Part shown: piece after piece, positions 38,935-51,500 of the stretch
How the letters are laid out: each line of letters begins with the position of its first letter
Position numbering within the stretch: position 1 is the stretch's first letter
From: Salminus brasiliensis
Taxonomy: Eukaryota > Chordata > Actinopteri > Characiformes > Bryconidae
DNA length: 64,000 nt
Assembly (NCBI RefSeq): GCF_030463535.1
Contig: NC_132896.1
Coordinates: 23,293,709 to 23,357,708 of the forward strand
Direction of reading: 5' to 3'
The notes under the pieces: generated by a model
Seen by the model: only the letters and a program-made list of their open reading frames with translations
What the model was told of the DNA's origin: nothing
Databases searched by the model: none
Position numbers and translations under genes: made by a program

Positions 38935-39830
38935 GAAGAAAGAGAGATACCGGTCTGTAGTTTATGATGTCTGAGATATCTAGAGTTGTTTTCTTTAAGA
39001 TGGGAATCACACTGGCAGTCTTGAAGGTAAATGGTACATTACCTGATGACAAAGAGCTGTTTATGATGAGAGTGATTGAAGGAAGGAAGTCTAAAGCAAC
39101 GCGAGTTAAATTATTACATATGAGAAGCTGTGGGACATTATCTGTGGAAAGAGGAGAGAAACAAGACAGAGATGTAGGACGAGGAGGATGGTGGAGTGGA
39201 GACAGAAGAAAAGGATTTGTGCAATGGGGGGGGGGTCTGTTTAGCAGAGAAAATGGTTACGTGGATCAGTGGCTGATGCTTCCAGTTTCTCTTTGTTGAA
39301 GGATTATTTTGCAGCAGTTGAGAATGTCCATTTAGAATGTAGAAAGTAGAGATCGGTATTAGCAGAGGACTTTTTCTCTGAAATATCCTCCACTTTCTTT
39401 CAGCTAGTCTTGGTTCTCTTTGTTTGTTGCACAAGCCAGGGAGCAAGTTGAGAGGATCTTGCTGGTCTTGAGGAAACAGAACAAAGAAGGTTAACTGAAA
39501 AGGAAATGGATGAAAGAGAAAGAAGAGAAGGATTCAAGATGTGGGAGAGTGGTTAGGAAAGTTAAGGCAAGAGCTGATAGGAAAGACAGAAGGCAGGTTG
39601 CTGAGTAGTGAAAGAACTTGTGAAGGAGGTTTGTGCAGGAGAGGCAAGGAGAGAAAGTGCAAGGGATAAACATTGATGATCAGAAAAGTCAATAGGAGTC
39701 ACTGTCAGGTCCATAGCCGGGATAGATCTGCTGGAGATCAAATCCAGCATTTTTCCTGCTCTGTGTATTGGAGTAGACTGATTGAAGGTTAAGATCAAGA
39801 GATGATAGCAGCAGAAGACATCAGAATAAA
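38935..39830 (-). pseudogene. LINE ORF2 fragment: endonuclease end to RT start
   Basis: Reading from high to low on the minus strand: HRAGKMLDLISSRSIPAM, then LTVTPIDFSDHQCLSLAL, the C-terminal SDH block of an apurinic-type LINE endonuclease; a Ser/Thr-rich linker; and NYRPVSLFLL at 38963-38942, the opening motif of a non-LTR reverse transcriptase. The catalytic RT palm and 3' end are missing and frames shift several times. This is a different LINE type from the Rex1-like copies, probably L2/Jockey-like. Confidence 0.65.
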
Positions 39831-41929
39831 TAACAATGACATGGTATGCAGTGGGGAAAGGAGCTGTAACAGGCTATAAAAAAGGTGGGTCTGTGAGACA
39901 GTTCAACTACAGCCCTAACGAACACAAGCGGAGCTTTACTAGCAACTCATTCTCTGCTAAAGTCTCTTTATCTCCCTCTCCATTTCTACAAGCATGTACA
40001 CACAGATTGGGGTGCCAAACATTTTCTGAACTTGCTATAATAGTTGAGAAACTACAGGCTTTGTGGGGTAAAACTGCACTTAAGCAATTGTTTTCTTTCC
40101 AAAGCTCCTTCTAAAGAGTAAGAGGTAGTAATAAAAGGCTTACCTGATTATTTTTTAGTTCTGTTTTGCATACTATAAATATTTGAAATACACTTCAGTT
40201 GTTAAACATGTGTATTTGTAGTAAGATAAACCAAGTCAATTTAAGTTTGTTTTCAAAGTCAGTTTTAAATGTGAGTTTTTGCATATACCACCCACTGCTA
40301 GGAGACAAAAAAAAGGAATTGTCACTGATCAACATCCATTTTATACTTCAATATTAAAATAAAAATAAAAATAGTTTCTATATTCTGCATGAACATTGAA
40401 CATTCATTGCTTCATGTATTGTGTCATTTGTGGGGCCAAGCAAACCTTATAATATTCAAATCCTTCATCATATATAATACAAATAAAATGTTGATATTTA
40501 TGTACTCTTGTGAATAAGCTATGAACCTACATAACCTACATTTAAACCTACATGCAAATAAATAAATAAAACACAGTGAAATCACCACAATCTTAAACAT
40601 TTTTTTGTTTATACTGCCCAACACTCTTGCTGATCCATTGGTAAGAGTGGGAGTTCTCAGGCATGTTCCATGTCTCTGTTAGAGATACACAGATACACAA
40701 TTTATCAATTTATCAAGCCTTGAAACTGTTAGCCCCTCACCCCCTTTGCACTTCAAACTTCAGTCAACCCAAAACCACATCTGAATCAGCCAATAAGCAC
40801 CAAGCTCTAGGCTACAAACTAATGTGATATAAAAGTATGTAACTGGGTTCAGATATTATATGAAATACAAAAAGTTTAAACTGGTCAAAATTTCTGTTGC
40901 ACATTCTTTAAAAGCAATCCCAGTGAGTAATAGAATAATTTAATAGAATTTCTCATTGATATTTTCCATCATATTAAAACAGAAACCCTTCAAAAACTAT
41001 TTTCCATGTTACTTTTTTAGAACATATGTAGTCAAGTAGAAGTAAAAACTGAAAACCTGGGTTTCCAGGTTTAAAAGTACAGTGAAAATATACAAACCAA
41101 CTAGAAAAAGGTTTTTTTTTTTAGTGTGAAGAACAACCCCCGGTTTCTTTGATGGTGAGGGAGTGCTGTTGAATGTGGAGGAGCATATGATGGTGATGTA
41201 GCTGACATCCGGATCCAAAACAGGGATTGATTCCTTGCGTTTTTAAAGCGAAATCCTGCTATTCCTCAAGAATTCCCACATGCCGTTCCTATTATGTAAC
41301 CCAGTGCTATCTGAATCTTGTTCTTGTTTTTGACTGAGTGGGTGGGTAAAGTTTCAAGCAGTTCTACAGTAGCATTAACTGAAATGTGTAGATTGACATT
41401 CATCAAGTAATTATGATCGGAATGGGCATGTTTTAGTACTTGTTTTTTTATTGTTTATTTATGCACAACTTTTAATGCAACATTACCTATTGTATTAATA
41501 CGTCCTATAATCTATAATCTCAAATTAAGAATAACAGTTGCATTGTAAATAATAATCTCTAGAATATAGTCAGAGTCATGACAAAATTCCATTCCATTCC
41601 TGCAAAAACATCTTAGTGAATTACATACAAACTATTGAAAGATGTAAGAAAAAAACATGTCAGTTCTTAGCTTGTAAACAAAAACTTTGTTAAGTCCTGG
41701 CCTGAAACACTGTGCTCAGTTAAGCCTTAATCATTGATTTAACTCAGTCAGATATACAGCATGTCTTTGTTATTACACTCAAAAAAATGTTGAAACACTT
41801 TATATTTACAATATTTGTAATGATGACAGAATAGGCATTCATTTTTGGGTTGGATAATGTTCATTATTTTACAAACAAGCTTTTATAAAACTCCTGTTTG
41901 TCTTCTTACATCATCTTGTTGTGATAAAC
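39831..41929. other. No gene seen
   Basis: AT-rich unique sequence. Open frames at 39836-40114 and 41009-41218 (minus) have no motif or codon pattern that supports them. Confidence 0.5.
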
Positions 41930-42120
41930 AGCCTGGTGGCAGCAGTGTCCTAAACGGTTAGAGAAATCCTTGATTGATTGAATCCTTGATCTTCTGGTTT
42001 GATCTCCTGGACCGGTAGGAGGTGGGGTGGGTGGGGCTATGTAAGGGAACAATGCTTTCTCCTCCCTCAAAATTCACATCTTAGGTGCGCATGAGCAGGG
42101 CATAACCTCTCAATTGCCTC
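41930..42120 (+). mobile_element. tRNA-derived SINE, degraded
   Basis: CTAAACGGTTAGAGAAA resembles a tRNA A-box region and CTGGTTTGATCTCC at 41994-42007 a B box, followed by a CCCTCAA-containing body. The layout matches fish tRNA SINEs. The tail is not clear. Confidence 0.5.
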
Positions 42121-43395
42121 CCTATGCTCTAATGTGAGTATGTGTTTACTGCCATAAATGACTAAACTCAAGGGTTACATTTTGTTGTCTGCTGTGCTAT
42201 TGACTGTAATGTGTGTTCTAAACTAAAATACATATGAGCACTCCGCCAGTGTATAATATCAACATCATAGCACTTTTGTAGGCCAGAGTGTCGTGACAGA
42301 TTCTGTTTTGAGATAAATGGCAAGTGTATAATTCACTTGCCAAGTTCAGCCTGTCTTTGGTAGCAAGGGTGTTGGCAAGGACATGCTGACAGGCAGAATG
42401 TATTTGGTGCATCTTCACTATATTGGTTTAACTTTATATTTTAAATATTTTAAAACATGTGTTGGTTGTTCACCGTGGACAATGCTATGCATAGCAAAAC
42501 ACTATTATGGGTGGCTAATACATAAGAGCTGCTTGTCAGCCTTTTTACCTTTTGCCCTTTTACATGTGTCATTTATTTCACTATAGAACATGTTAGAAAT
42601 ATTGCATTGCGTAGTCTACAACAAGATTACTTGTAGAGACATTTTTGGTCATGTTTTGGTCTAAATAAGACAATGACATTGGAAGACATTACCACATAAA
42701 ATCTTTTATTAGCATGATGAATAATGTGTCCGTTTCTGAGGGATTAGAATATCTAGAGGACAGAAACACTCAGTGTAACTCACTGGTATAAAATGACAGA
42801 AACACTCAGGTATTAATTAAACTGCCACACCTCCACAACTATCACATCTAGGGCTTAACATGCCATCACTTGAGTAGGGATTTGTGTGTCTCTCTGCAGC
42901 CAGGGGCTCAGTAGCTTAATAAAGCTGCTAGTGTCTAGAAAGTGAAAACATCAGAGGGGCCTGTCTAATGTTTTGATCATTGTTGCCTATCTTTGTTGCA
43001 CTGAGTGCTGAGAGACATGGGCCAATAGTAAATCACATTGCATCAAAGTCAGAATTCTCTTCCACTCAAGACTTGCGTATTGATTCGTTGTCCTAAACTG
43101 CAATATAATTCCAGTGTTTTGAGGGATCAAAACACATTAATTATTTTACAAATGTTACCTATTCTTTTACACAAGTTATCATTTTGTAACACATTATTTA
43201 AATGCTATTGCTCAAAAGTATACACATCCTGTGCAACAAGTGAATAAAATAAACAGGATATGAAGTACAAATCTGCCCAACATGGCCAACATGCGCAAAT
43301 GAACTCTGCATCTGTTATATCTATTTGTGTACTGCCTGTTTGTACATATAAATAATGCAGCATCCTTTTTTACGCTTTGTCTGACTTATGATGTA
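42121..43395. other. No gene seen
   Basis: AT-rich unique sequence; nothing recognised. Confidence 0.5.
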
Positions 43396-43589
43396 CAGTT
43401 GTCAGAAAAATTAATACAGAAAAATTCAGTCATGTTTTCTGACTTCATAGGAAACCAACAAATTTAATTGAACTTTACTATTTCTGCCAAGACATTCATT
43501 CTGTCCCCCAAAAAAGAACAGTTCAAAGAAATGATTGAAAGACCAATGCTGACATTCATGTCCATGTCCATAATTTCTGACAACAACTG
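43396..43589. mobile_element. Tc1-like MITE, 194 bp
   Basis: The left terminus is CAGTTGTCAGAAAAATTAAT and the right terminus reads TAATTTCTGACAACAACTG, an imperfect inverted repeat. TA flanks both ends (43394-43395 and 43590-43591). The inside is non-coding. It is likely an internal-deletion derivative of a Tc1 element. Confidence 0.65.
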
Positions 43590-44062
43590 TATAAGCAGCT
43601 AATGGCTGCAAAAATACAAAGTTACCTGAGACATATGGATGGTGACAGAATAAAGATGCTTTTACTGCTCCACAGCAATCACTTCCTAAAGCTGTACTGA
43701 CACATCACCGGATGCTGTAGCTGAATGACACATTTGTTTAAGCAGGCATACTAACCTGTGCTGTATCCTCCCACTGCCTCTGCATGAATTATTTCCAGAG
43801 TAATATAATTCACTGCCAATAAAGAGATATTTGTCTGCCACAACATTAAGAGACATTAGATCCATTAGAGCTGTGTCAAAGAATCTGAATCAGTTTTGGC
43901 CTAGAATACTGGCATGCGAAGGAAATATATAAATATTTATTATCCACAAAATACAGTACATGAACCCCAGAATTTTGTAACACTAAAGATATAGAATACA
44001 TTCTCTGAAAAGCTAGATTTAGGGCAATCCAACATTAGTAGTTTTGTTCATAGGTATTTTGG

Positions 44063-44400
44063 AAACATGTTATGTAGACATGTTATGAAGTTTTTGGCCA
44101 TACTGAGAAAGTATATGTTTGTAGAAAAAAGGGTTCCCTACTTTGGGTTTGTGTTACAGCCAGTAGCACTGGGAACATTCTACTGGTGGAGAGAAAGAAT
44201 GGATTCAACCAGAAAATTCTAGAAGCAAATATGACACACATGTTTCTAAAGCTGAAGATAAAAAATGGATGTCTTTTCAGCAGAGTAATGATCCTAAACA
44301 TACCTCAAAATCTACTATGCACTGCCTCTAGGGGCACAAGCTGACAATTTTGCCATGCCAACTACATATCCAAGTATTAGTTAAGTGTTGAGTAACACAA
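44063..44400 (+). pseudogene. Decayed Tc1-like transposase relic (family D)
   Basis: Codons around 44260 read KKWMSFQQSNDPKHTSKST, the block of the second catalytic residue, which is normally QQDNDPKHT; here the Asp codon has become AGT (Ser). A stop (TAG) follows after MHCL. Upstream sequence (TTACAGCCAGTAGCACTGGG) is consistent with the preceding transposase region of this family. Both the first Asp and the Glu are outside the fragment or lost. No terminal repeats. Confidence 0.6.
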
Positions 44401-44869
44401 TACAGGGTCTCCTTGCCCAGTATTACCTCACCTAATATTTTCCAATGATTTGTCGTGAATACATGATATGAACCTGAATGTGAACATGATGATTTCCACA
44501 GAGTGAACTACATCCAAAAAGAGAAATGTTGTAAAGAAAATACAAATTAGCTGGGCTATGGTGGTGAAGGTACATGTGTAAAAAAACCTGAAACAATACA
44601 TTGGTATTTTTTAAGTGCAAAAACAAGTATTTTTAAAAGGGTCTTGATGAAACTCAATGTACCAAAGAAAACCAATGTAGCAATGGCAGGCAATCAACAT
44701 ATCATGACAGGATGACAGGAGTGCCTCTGCTGTCAGCATCTCTGCCTCCACTAGTACAGCACAAACACCATGGGTGGGCGTTAGAGAAAGAGAGAGAGAG
44801 AATTAAGGACATCATTTAGCTCGGCTGCCCACATCAAGGTTTACATGGTGGGTGGATGTGTAGGTGTCT
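44401..44869. other. No gene seen
   Basis: Unique sequence leading into a purine-rich tract. Confidence 0.5.
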
Positions 44870-44920
44870 GGGAGAGAGAGCGACAGAGAAAAAGGAATAG
44901 AGAAAGAGAGAGAGAGTGCG

Positions 44921-44987
<67 letters not shown>

Positions 44988-45190
44988 TGCATTAGACAGA
45001 AAGTGAGAAGGGGGAGAGAGAGACAGAAGGAGTTGACAAGAAAGAGAAAGAGAATGGAAAGAGAGACATACAGAACGCGAGACAGAACAAATACAAGGCA
45101 GGGAGAGATATAGAGTGGGGTGGGAAGAGAAAATGAGAATGAGAGAGCGAAAAAAGGGGAGGGGAGGATAAAGAGATAAAAGAGACATCA
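44870..45190. repeat. Purine-rich tract with (AG)30 core
   Basis: The core of 30 uninterrupted AG units is at 44925-44984, inside ~320 bases of mostly A and G. The Ser/Leu-rich minus-strand open frame across it is an artefact of the repeat. Confidence 0.9.
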
Positions 45191-46499
45191 AGAACAATGT
45201 AATGGAAAATCACACACACGGACACACTTCCTCAGGAGTGTAAGCATTAGGCCTGTAATTAAGCTGTCCCTTATGTGTCTCTAGAGGTGTGGCTACACAA
45301 GACATGCAGCCTCTTCAGCTAGTGAGGCAAACATTAAACCTGCGCCAGCCACCCGTGAGCCTCCACAGTTCATTACTACCCTCTAATGTCATATATAGGA
45401 TGAGCAAAGCTCACATTTGTTTTGTGTGCATTATTCAGCAAAGCATTTTTTAAAATTTAATTTATCCTCTTCTATATTTAGATATCTGGGCAAGGTAATT
45501 ATACTGGTCTGTCCTGCTTCCGGTCTTGGCTGTTCTTTAGTAAACAATAATTTCATGGTGGTATTTATAGAGGAACAGCAGATAGCATAGATTCCTTGTT
45601 ATATTTTGGCCGCTGTCTCTGACACCCACTGAAACACAAAATATTGTACAACATAAATAGTAGGTGGTTTTATACACCTACAAACATAAAGGTGGTATCT
45701 AAGACATTTATGTACTAACTGAAAAAGTCATAATTATTTTTTATATGACTATTTTCCAACCTATCTTTATTCCTTATAATAAAACAGCCTGGTTTTGTTA
45801 ATGTGCCTTTAATACTGATATTTGGAAATAAGCTCTGCCTAATGTTCAGTAAGCAGTCTGGGCTGAAACATTGCTTATAACTTATGACAAAATTAATAGA
45901 GTAGAATAGAGTAGAATAAACAGATGGATTTCTGTAAATGTTTTATCTGTTGTAAATTTAAAACAGGCAGTTCCTTGCAGTTTATGTATGGGCTAGGGAG
46001 TAAAAGGTACATTTGTAACATTTTTTTACATACTGCATTAAACTTAAAAATAAAAGAACAATTTTGTGTTCCATGATATGGGCTACCTACATCTTTATAT
46101 ATTCTAGCCAAAAGCGTTTAGACAGAAGTCACAAGGTGTTTAGAAAACCCAAATGTTTATTTGGTCAGGGTAGACTGCTTTATACATGGTAAAAGTGTGA
46201 TATACTTGTAGATAAAAAAAAGTGTGCTAGACTGTTATGTGGATTTCAGGATCGGAACTTATTTTAGCAGGACAGTAGCTAAGTGCAACTCAAAGATTTA
46301 GATAAAATGGATAACTACTGTTATTAATACATAAATAAATTCAAGGGGGCGCACTCAAGCTTGCACTAAAGTTGTTTTTGTATGCATCATGAAAGGGTGA
46401 AACATCATAACTAATGACAGGCTAAACTAAGTCTGTGTTTAAGACAGTGTTGCCATACATGCTAATAAAATGGCAGAACAGAGATTTCACACACTTTGT
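45191..46499. other. No gene seen
   Basis: AT-rich; a GC-richer island at 45220-45400 has no open frame of interest. The left end of the element at 46500 could not be placed precisely. Confidence 0.5.
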
Positions 46500-47650
46500 T
46501 CAAAGTCAAAAGTTATGCCTTTAATCAATTAAAGGGGACAGCCCATATTATGATGTCATGTCTTTGGAAGCTTCTGATAGGTTTATTGGCAACATCTGAT
46601 TTAATTAGAGACACACCTGTGAATGTATTTTAAGGCACACCTGAAACACACTGCTTATTTGTATAACATCATGGTCGAAAGAAATCAGGAACAGAATTGT
46701 GGACTTGCACAAGTCTGGCTCATCCTTGGGTGCAATTTCCAGATGCCTGAAGGTGCATGTTCATCTGTACAAACAAAATGCCAATGTCCAGCCATCATAC
46801 CACTTAGGAAAGAGACAGGTTCTGTGTCCCAGAGATGAACGTGCTTTGGTCCGAAATGTGCCCAAATCAACCCAAGAACAAAAGCTAAAGACCTTGTGAA
46901 GATGCTGGCTGAAGCGCGAGTACGTCATGATCCACCGTGGAATGAGTACTGTATTGACATGGGCTGAAAGGCCACTCTGCCAGGAAGAAGCCACTTTTAA
47001 AAGACCTTCATTTTTGGAGACATGTCCTGTGGTCTGGTGAAACTAAAACTGAACTGTTAGGCCATAATGACAGTCGTTACGTTTGGAGGAAAAAGGGGGC
47101 TTGCAAGCCTGAGAACACTGTAAAGCACAGGGGTGGCAGCATCATGTTGTGGGGTTGTTTTGCTGCAGGAGGGACTGGTGCACTTCACAAAATAGATGGC
47201 ATCATGAGGAAAGAACATTATGTGGAAATACTGAAGCAACATCTCAAGATATCAGCCAGGAAATTAAAGGGTCTTCCAAATGGACAATGACCCGAAACCT
47301 GCCAACTGGTTACAAAGTGACTTAAGGATAACAAAGTCAATGTTTTGGAGTGGCCATCACAAAGCTCTGATCTCAATCCTATTAAACATTTATGGGCAAA
47401 ACTGGAAAGGCATGTGCGAACAAGGTGGCCTGCAAACATGGCTCAGTTACACCAGTTCTGTCAGAAGGAGTGTCCTAAAATTCCTGCCAAATATTGTGAG
47501 AAGCTTGTGGAAGGATATCCAAAATGTTTGACCCAAGTCATACAGTTTAAGGACAATGGTACCAAAAACTAATAAAATGTATTTAAACTTTTGACTGAGA
47601 AAGTAATCCTAATCCTAATTGACCTAAAATGGGTTTATTCTGATTTTATG
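46500..47650 (+). mobile_element. Tc1-like transposon, family E (Sleeping Beauty-like)
   Basis: It contains a near full-length but broken transposase. A right-end-like stretch, TGTATTTAAACTTTTGACTG, follows the stop as in Sleeping Beauty-type elements. The left terminus was not found, so boundaries are approximate. Confidence 0.75.
46671..47572 (+). pseudogene. Sleeping Beauty-like transposase, catalytic triad lost
   Basis: After a frameshift near the ATG it reads KEIRNRIVDLHKSGSSLGAI, nearly the N-terminal helix-turn-helix of Sleeping Beauty, then QPSYH and PRDERALVRNV. The first catalytic block reads LWSGETKTELLG near 47030, so Asp is replaced by Gly. The second reads MDNDPKP near 47283, Asp kept. 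The third reads SSDLNPIKHLWAKL near 47375, so Glu is replaced by Lys. The C-terminus runs to LVEGYPKCLTQV and a stop at 47570-47572. Several frameshifts separate these blocks. Two of three catalytic residues are gone. Confidence 0.85.
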
Positions 47651-47689
47651 ACAGTGAGAAAAAACCTATTGCATATATATATATATATG

Positions 47690-48545
47690 CAGCAGGTTGC
47701 AACAGATATACAGAAAGACTGGAAGAGTCACAGAAAGGCATAGAAGTGGTCGTCTTTTGGCCACATCCCTGCAGAACTGGATGATGAATGCCACACAACT
47801 CCAGGCACATTTAAGGGTCACGTCAGGCCATTCGAAACCGTTTACATCAACGTGGTCTGTGTGCCAGACAACCTGCAATGGTACCTGACCACACCACAAG
47901 GCACAGGGCATGAGCCAGGGAGCATTTACGCTTGAGGGACCAATGGGCCTCAGTGCTGTTCACTGATGAAAGTTGATTTATGCTGAGCAGAAATGATGGC
48001 CGCCAACAGTGTTGGAGACGTCAAGGAGAGCGCTATGCATCAGCCATTGTTGTCACCAGATGAGCCTTTGGTGGTGGTGTTACAGTGTGGGCAGTGTCTA
48101 GTCAATACAGAACTGCCCAACACTTTGTAAATGATACAGTCACAAGCCCATAGTACCTGAAAAACATCATTAATCCAGTCATTGTGCCTCTGCATGAACA
48201 ACACAGGCCTAATTTTATCTTCATGGACGACAATGCTCCTATTGGATCAGCTGAGTCACCGTGTAGAGAGTTTTAACTCTGTATTTCTTAATGACCTGAG
48301 GGCCACGCTTCAGGAAGAATTGGACGCCATGCCTCAGCAGACAATAAGTCAACTTGCAAAAAGCAGACATGGTGTTGTCAAGCTGTAATTGATGCTACAA
48401 GGGCACATGGCAAGTTATTGAGACACTGACATTTTCTTTTGGGGCATACCCACCACTGTACTTGGCTTTTGTCTCAATAAATTATTTGAGATGAGGAACA
48501 CCATTGTATGCTTCTACTTAAATGCCCTACTTTTATAATATAATG
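47690..48545 (+). pseudogene. Tc1-like transposase and right end, family F, deleted
   Basis: The N-terminal part reads LQNWMMNATQLQAHLRVTSG (helix region). LFTDES near 47960 holds the first catalytic Asp, followed by a stop. FIFMDDNAPI near 48220 holds the second. Immediately after, sequence jumps to LDQLSHRVES, which in the family lies just beyond the catalytic Glu, so a deletion at ~48241 removed the Glu block. The C-terminal part (EELDAMPQQTISQLAKS) ends near 48388. The non-coding right end contains TTTTGTCTCAATAAATTATT at ~48465. Confidence 0.75.
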
Positions 48546-51500
48546 TCACTATAGCGTGAACATTTAGGGTTTCCATAAATTTCACCTGAAAGTCAAATAT
48601 CCCTAACTTTAACTTGAAGTAGCACTTTGCCGTAAGCACTGTTGGCCATACCAAGACCTTTTCTTGCGAACCACTACTTTGCACATATCAGAAAGAAAAA
48701 CATAAAATATCCAGGATTTCATAGCAGTTTCAAGTCCAGCCTTCTCATCACTACTACCAGTTTACATACTGTTCTACATGTATATATGTGCACATGTGAT
48801 GCATCTCTATATGTATACATGCATCTACATCAATTATTGGTAAAACAGATATTTTAATAATTTAAATTATTTAATTACAGGGCATCAAGCAGGGCCCATG
48901 GAACCTCAGGGCCAATGCACCCTGAACTAGACCTACTCTCTGCTGAAAAAAAAACACAGTATTACATTAGACAGTGCTAGAATATCCCTTACATGTGCAT
49001 AGATGTTTTAATATGTGTGGGTGGCAGAACCATGTTCAATGCTTTATCCTTTTTTTGATCCCACATCATCCTAATAGAACTTGGGAAATAATGCTTGACT
49101 TAAGACTTAAAGTGCATTTCATTGACTAATCCACTTTTTATTAGGGTTTCCTGGCCTACTTTTAAAAAAATATTAAGAGTTTACAAATCATACAAGAGGG
49201 TGCAAAAACTCATAATTGAATGTCACATCTCTCATATCAGCCCTGTGGCAGAACCCTCTAATTTGCATTTTCCAGGCAGAAACATTACTCACTTCAAGCA
49301 TTTATGTTAATCACTTTTCAATTATGAAAATTGTTATCCAATTTAATGCTGTGGGTCTTGTTTTTGGGTTTGGCATTGCTTCTAAACTGCAAACACACAA
49401 TCAAAGAATAGATGAGTGGATTTGTCATTTTCCAGTCCTACTTAAATTTCTGAGGCACATCTTTCCCAAAATGACATGAAAGATGGATGTTTTTAAATGC
49501 TACTTTTTAACTTTTTAATTTTGCTAGTGCAAACCACGCCTTGAGATGGAAGGAGGGCTGGAACAGGAGGGCAGACTCAGAATGGCCTGTTTTCCTGTGG
49601 TATGCCCCCATTGTTGTGGTGAGTGAAAGAAGAAAGGGATGAGAGAGGGTGGATGTGGGTGCGTTGTTTGTTCGACGAGTTCAACTGAAAATTCGGGGGT
49701 ATATAAGGACTTGAGGGACAGGAGGAGGAGTGGTCCTTCTCCTAAAATTCTATTAACGTCATAACACCACTATAGATAGAATCAGCGCAAAACACAACAG
49801 TGACAACATCAGGCACACAGGCATCTTAATAATCTGTTTTAGAAATGAAAAAGCTTTTAAAATAAATGTATGAGACCAAATTATTTAGTCATTTTAGAAA
49901 CGATAGACATTAGGCTGGTTTGGATAGACAATAATAATACAGTTGAGGGCACAAAACACATTCCGCACATTTCTGCACATTTTGTTGACAAGATAAAAGC
50001 CATGTTTTCTCAGCTTCATTTTGGGGCAGTACACCCAGTATGATATTGCTACACAATTTTTATGCCTTCCCATTTTTGTGCCTTGTGTTTCTTGTGCTTT
50101 CTCCATAAGACGAACAGGCACGTTCACTTGTCTTAGCATTGAAAACGTGTCTCTTTACCACTGTGGCGTAGAGATCATCTTTAAACACTTATCCTGTTGG
50201 GAAGTAAGGAGCAACTAAAATCTCCCTTAAGCTCTCCCATGTGGATGTTTCCCAGAGAAAAGCTAGCAGTAAGAAGTGTGTTTGTGAAGGACGTGTGACA
50301 AATTTAGAAATTCAACAATAAAATAAAATAAAATAAAATAAAAAATAACATTACCAGCTTACTGATTGTAGCTCAGAATACCTGGTAAAATTTTATTTTT
50401 TTCTTTAAGACCATGTTGCTTTTATGTTGTTTAGGTATCCATCCATTCCAGTCAGATTCCATGAAAACTGGTGTCATGTCAACAAAAACAATAAACAAGT
50501 AACAAGTAACAAAAACAAGTAAACAATAGATGTATCTGTAGTTGAACAAAGCCAGAGATTACTTTTAGCTAATCTTGTTGAGGGAGCAAAAATGACAGAC
50601 CTGTTTTGCAGTAATTATTACAGAACAACACTTTAATTGAATATTACTGGTTATAGGAACTGCAGCCTGGTTTGGCAAACAACGTGGGACTCACACCTGG
50701 GTGTCATTAATATGCATGACAACCTGTTCCCATGACAAACAATAAAATTCTTGTAAACCACTTAATATAAAAACTGTCATGCAAGGACAGGAAGCTATCA
50801 GATTCACACTGAGACTTTAATTTGAAACAGAGACAGGAAATTGGCCTGGGCTTCCAGGTGACCCAGCCCAATCTCAAGTAAGCTTCATTTCTCTGTGCCT
50901 AAGGACAACAAAAAGCACAGAAGACGTGTCATCCCAAAGAACTCCCAGCGTGCCAAGGCCTACGATCAGATTACCATCTTGCATCCTAATAAGCACTAAG
51001 CATTTGACTCAAAAACTGTTCTTGGATCAGCTCTTGTGGGATTGATATTGTGCCCTGTGGTTAATTGATAAGGCCATAGATAATGGGAGAGATGGCCCCC
51101 AGTGTGAGGGGATTGACCACTGAGGGAGCGGAGATGGGCTACAGGTCACTACGCCACACGTCGACGAAACCAATTCAGTGGCATTGATGCTGGAAAGGAT
51201 TTCATGCCAGCAAAGACAGCTAATGAAATTGAATAATAGTAGGGGGTGAATATTGTGAGGCTCAGTCACAATTAGGTGAATAAGATTCTGTGTCAGCTTC
51301 ATGGACAGCAAGCATGTTCAAACATAGAATATCAATAAATTCAGGAATACTTTCATTATGTATGTATTAAGGATGTTTCAATTTGGTGAACCTAATATAT
51401 GATAAGTGAAAGCCTCACATATGTAAAATGCCTGAATAACACTACTGCCACTCAGTGGCTTGTACAGGAATAAGCATTCAGTTCTTGAAATAGCACAATG

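Noticed and set aside
39836..40114. 92-codon open frame
   Set aside because: No motif or splice signals; lies next to LINE remains.
44841..45225. Serine/leucine-rich open frames on the minus strand
   Set aside because: Translation of the (AG)n tract; no start context or homology.
49690..49720. TATATAAGG word as a promoter
   Set aside because: A single TATA-like word in AT-rich DNA with no downstream gene is not enough to call a promoter.
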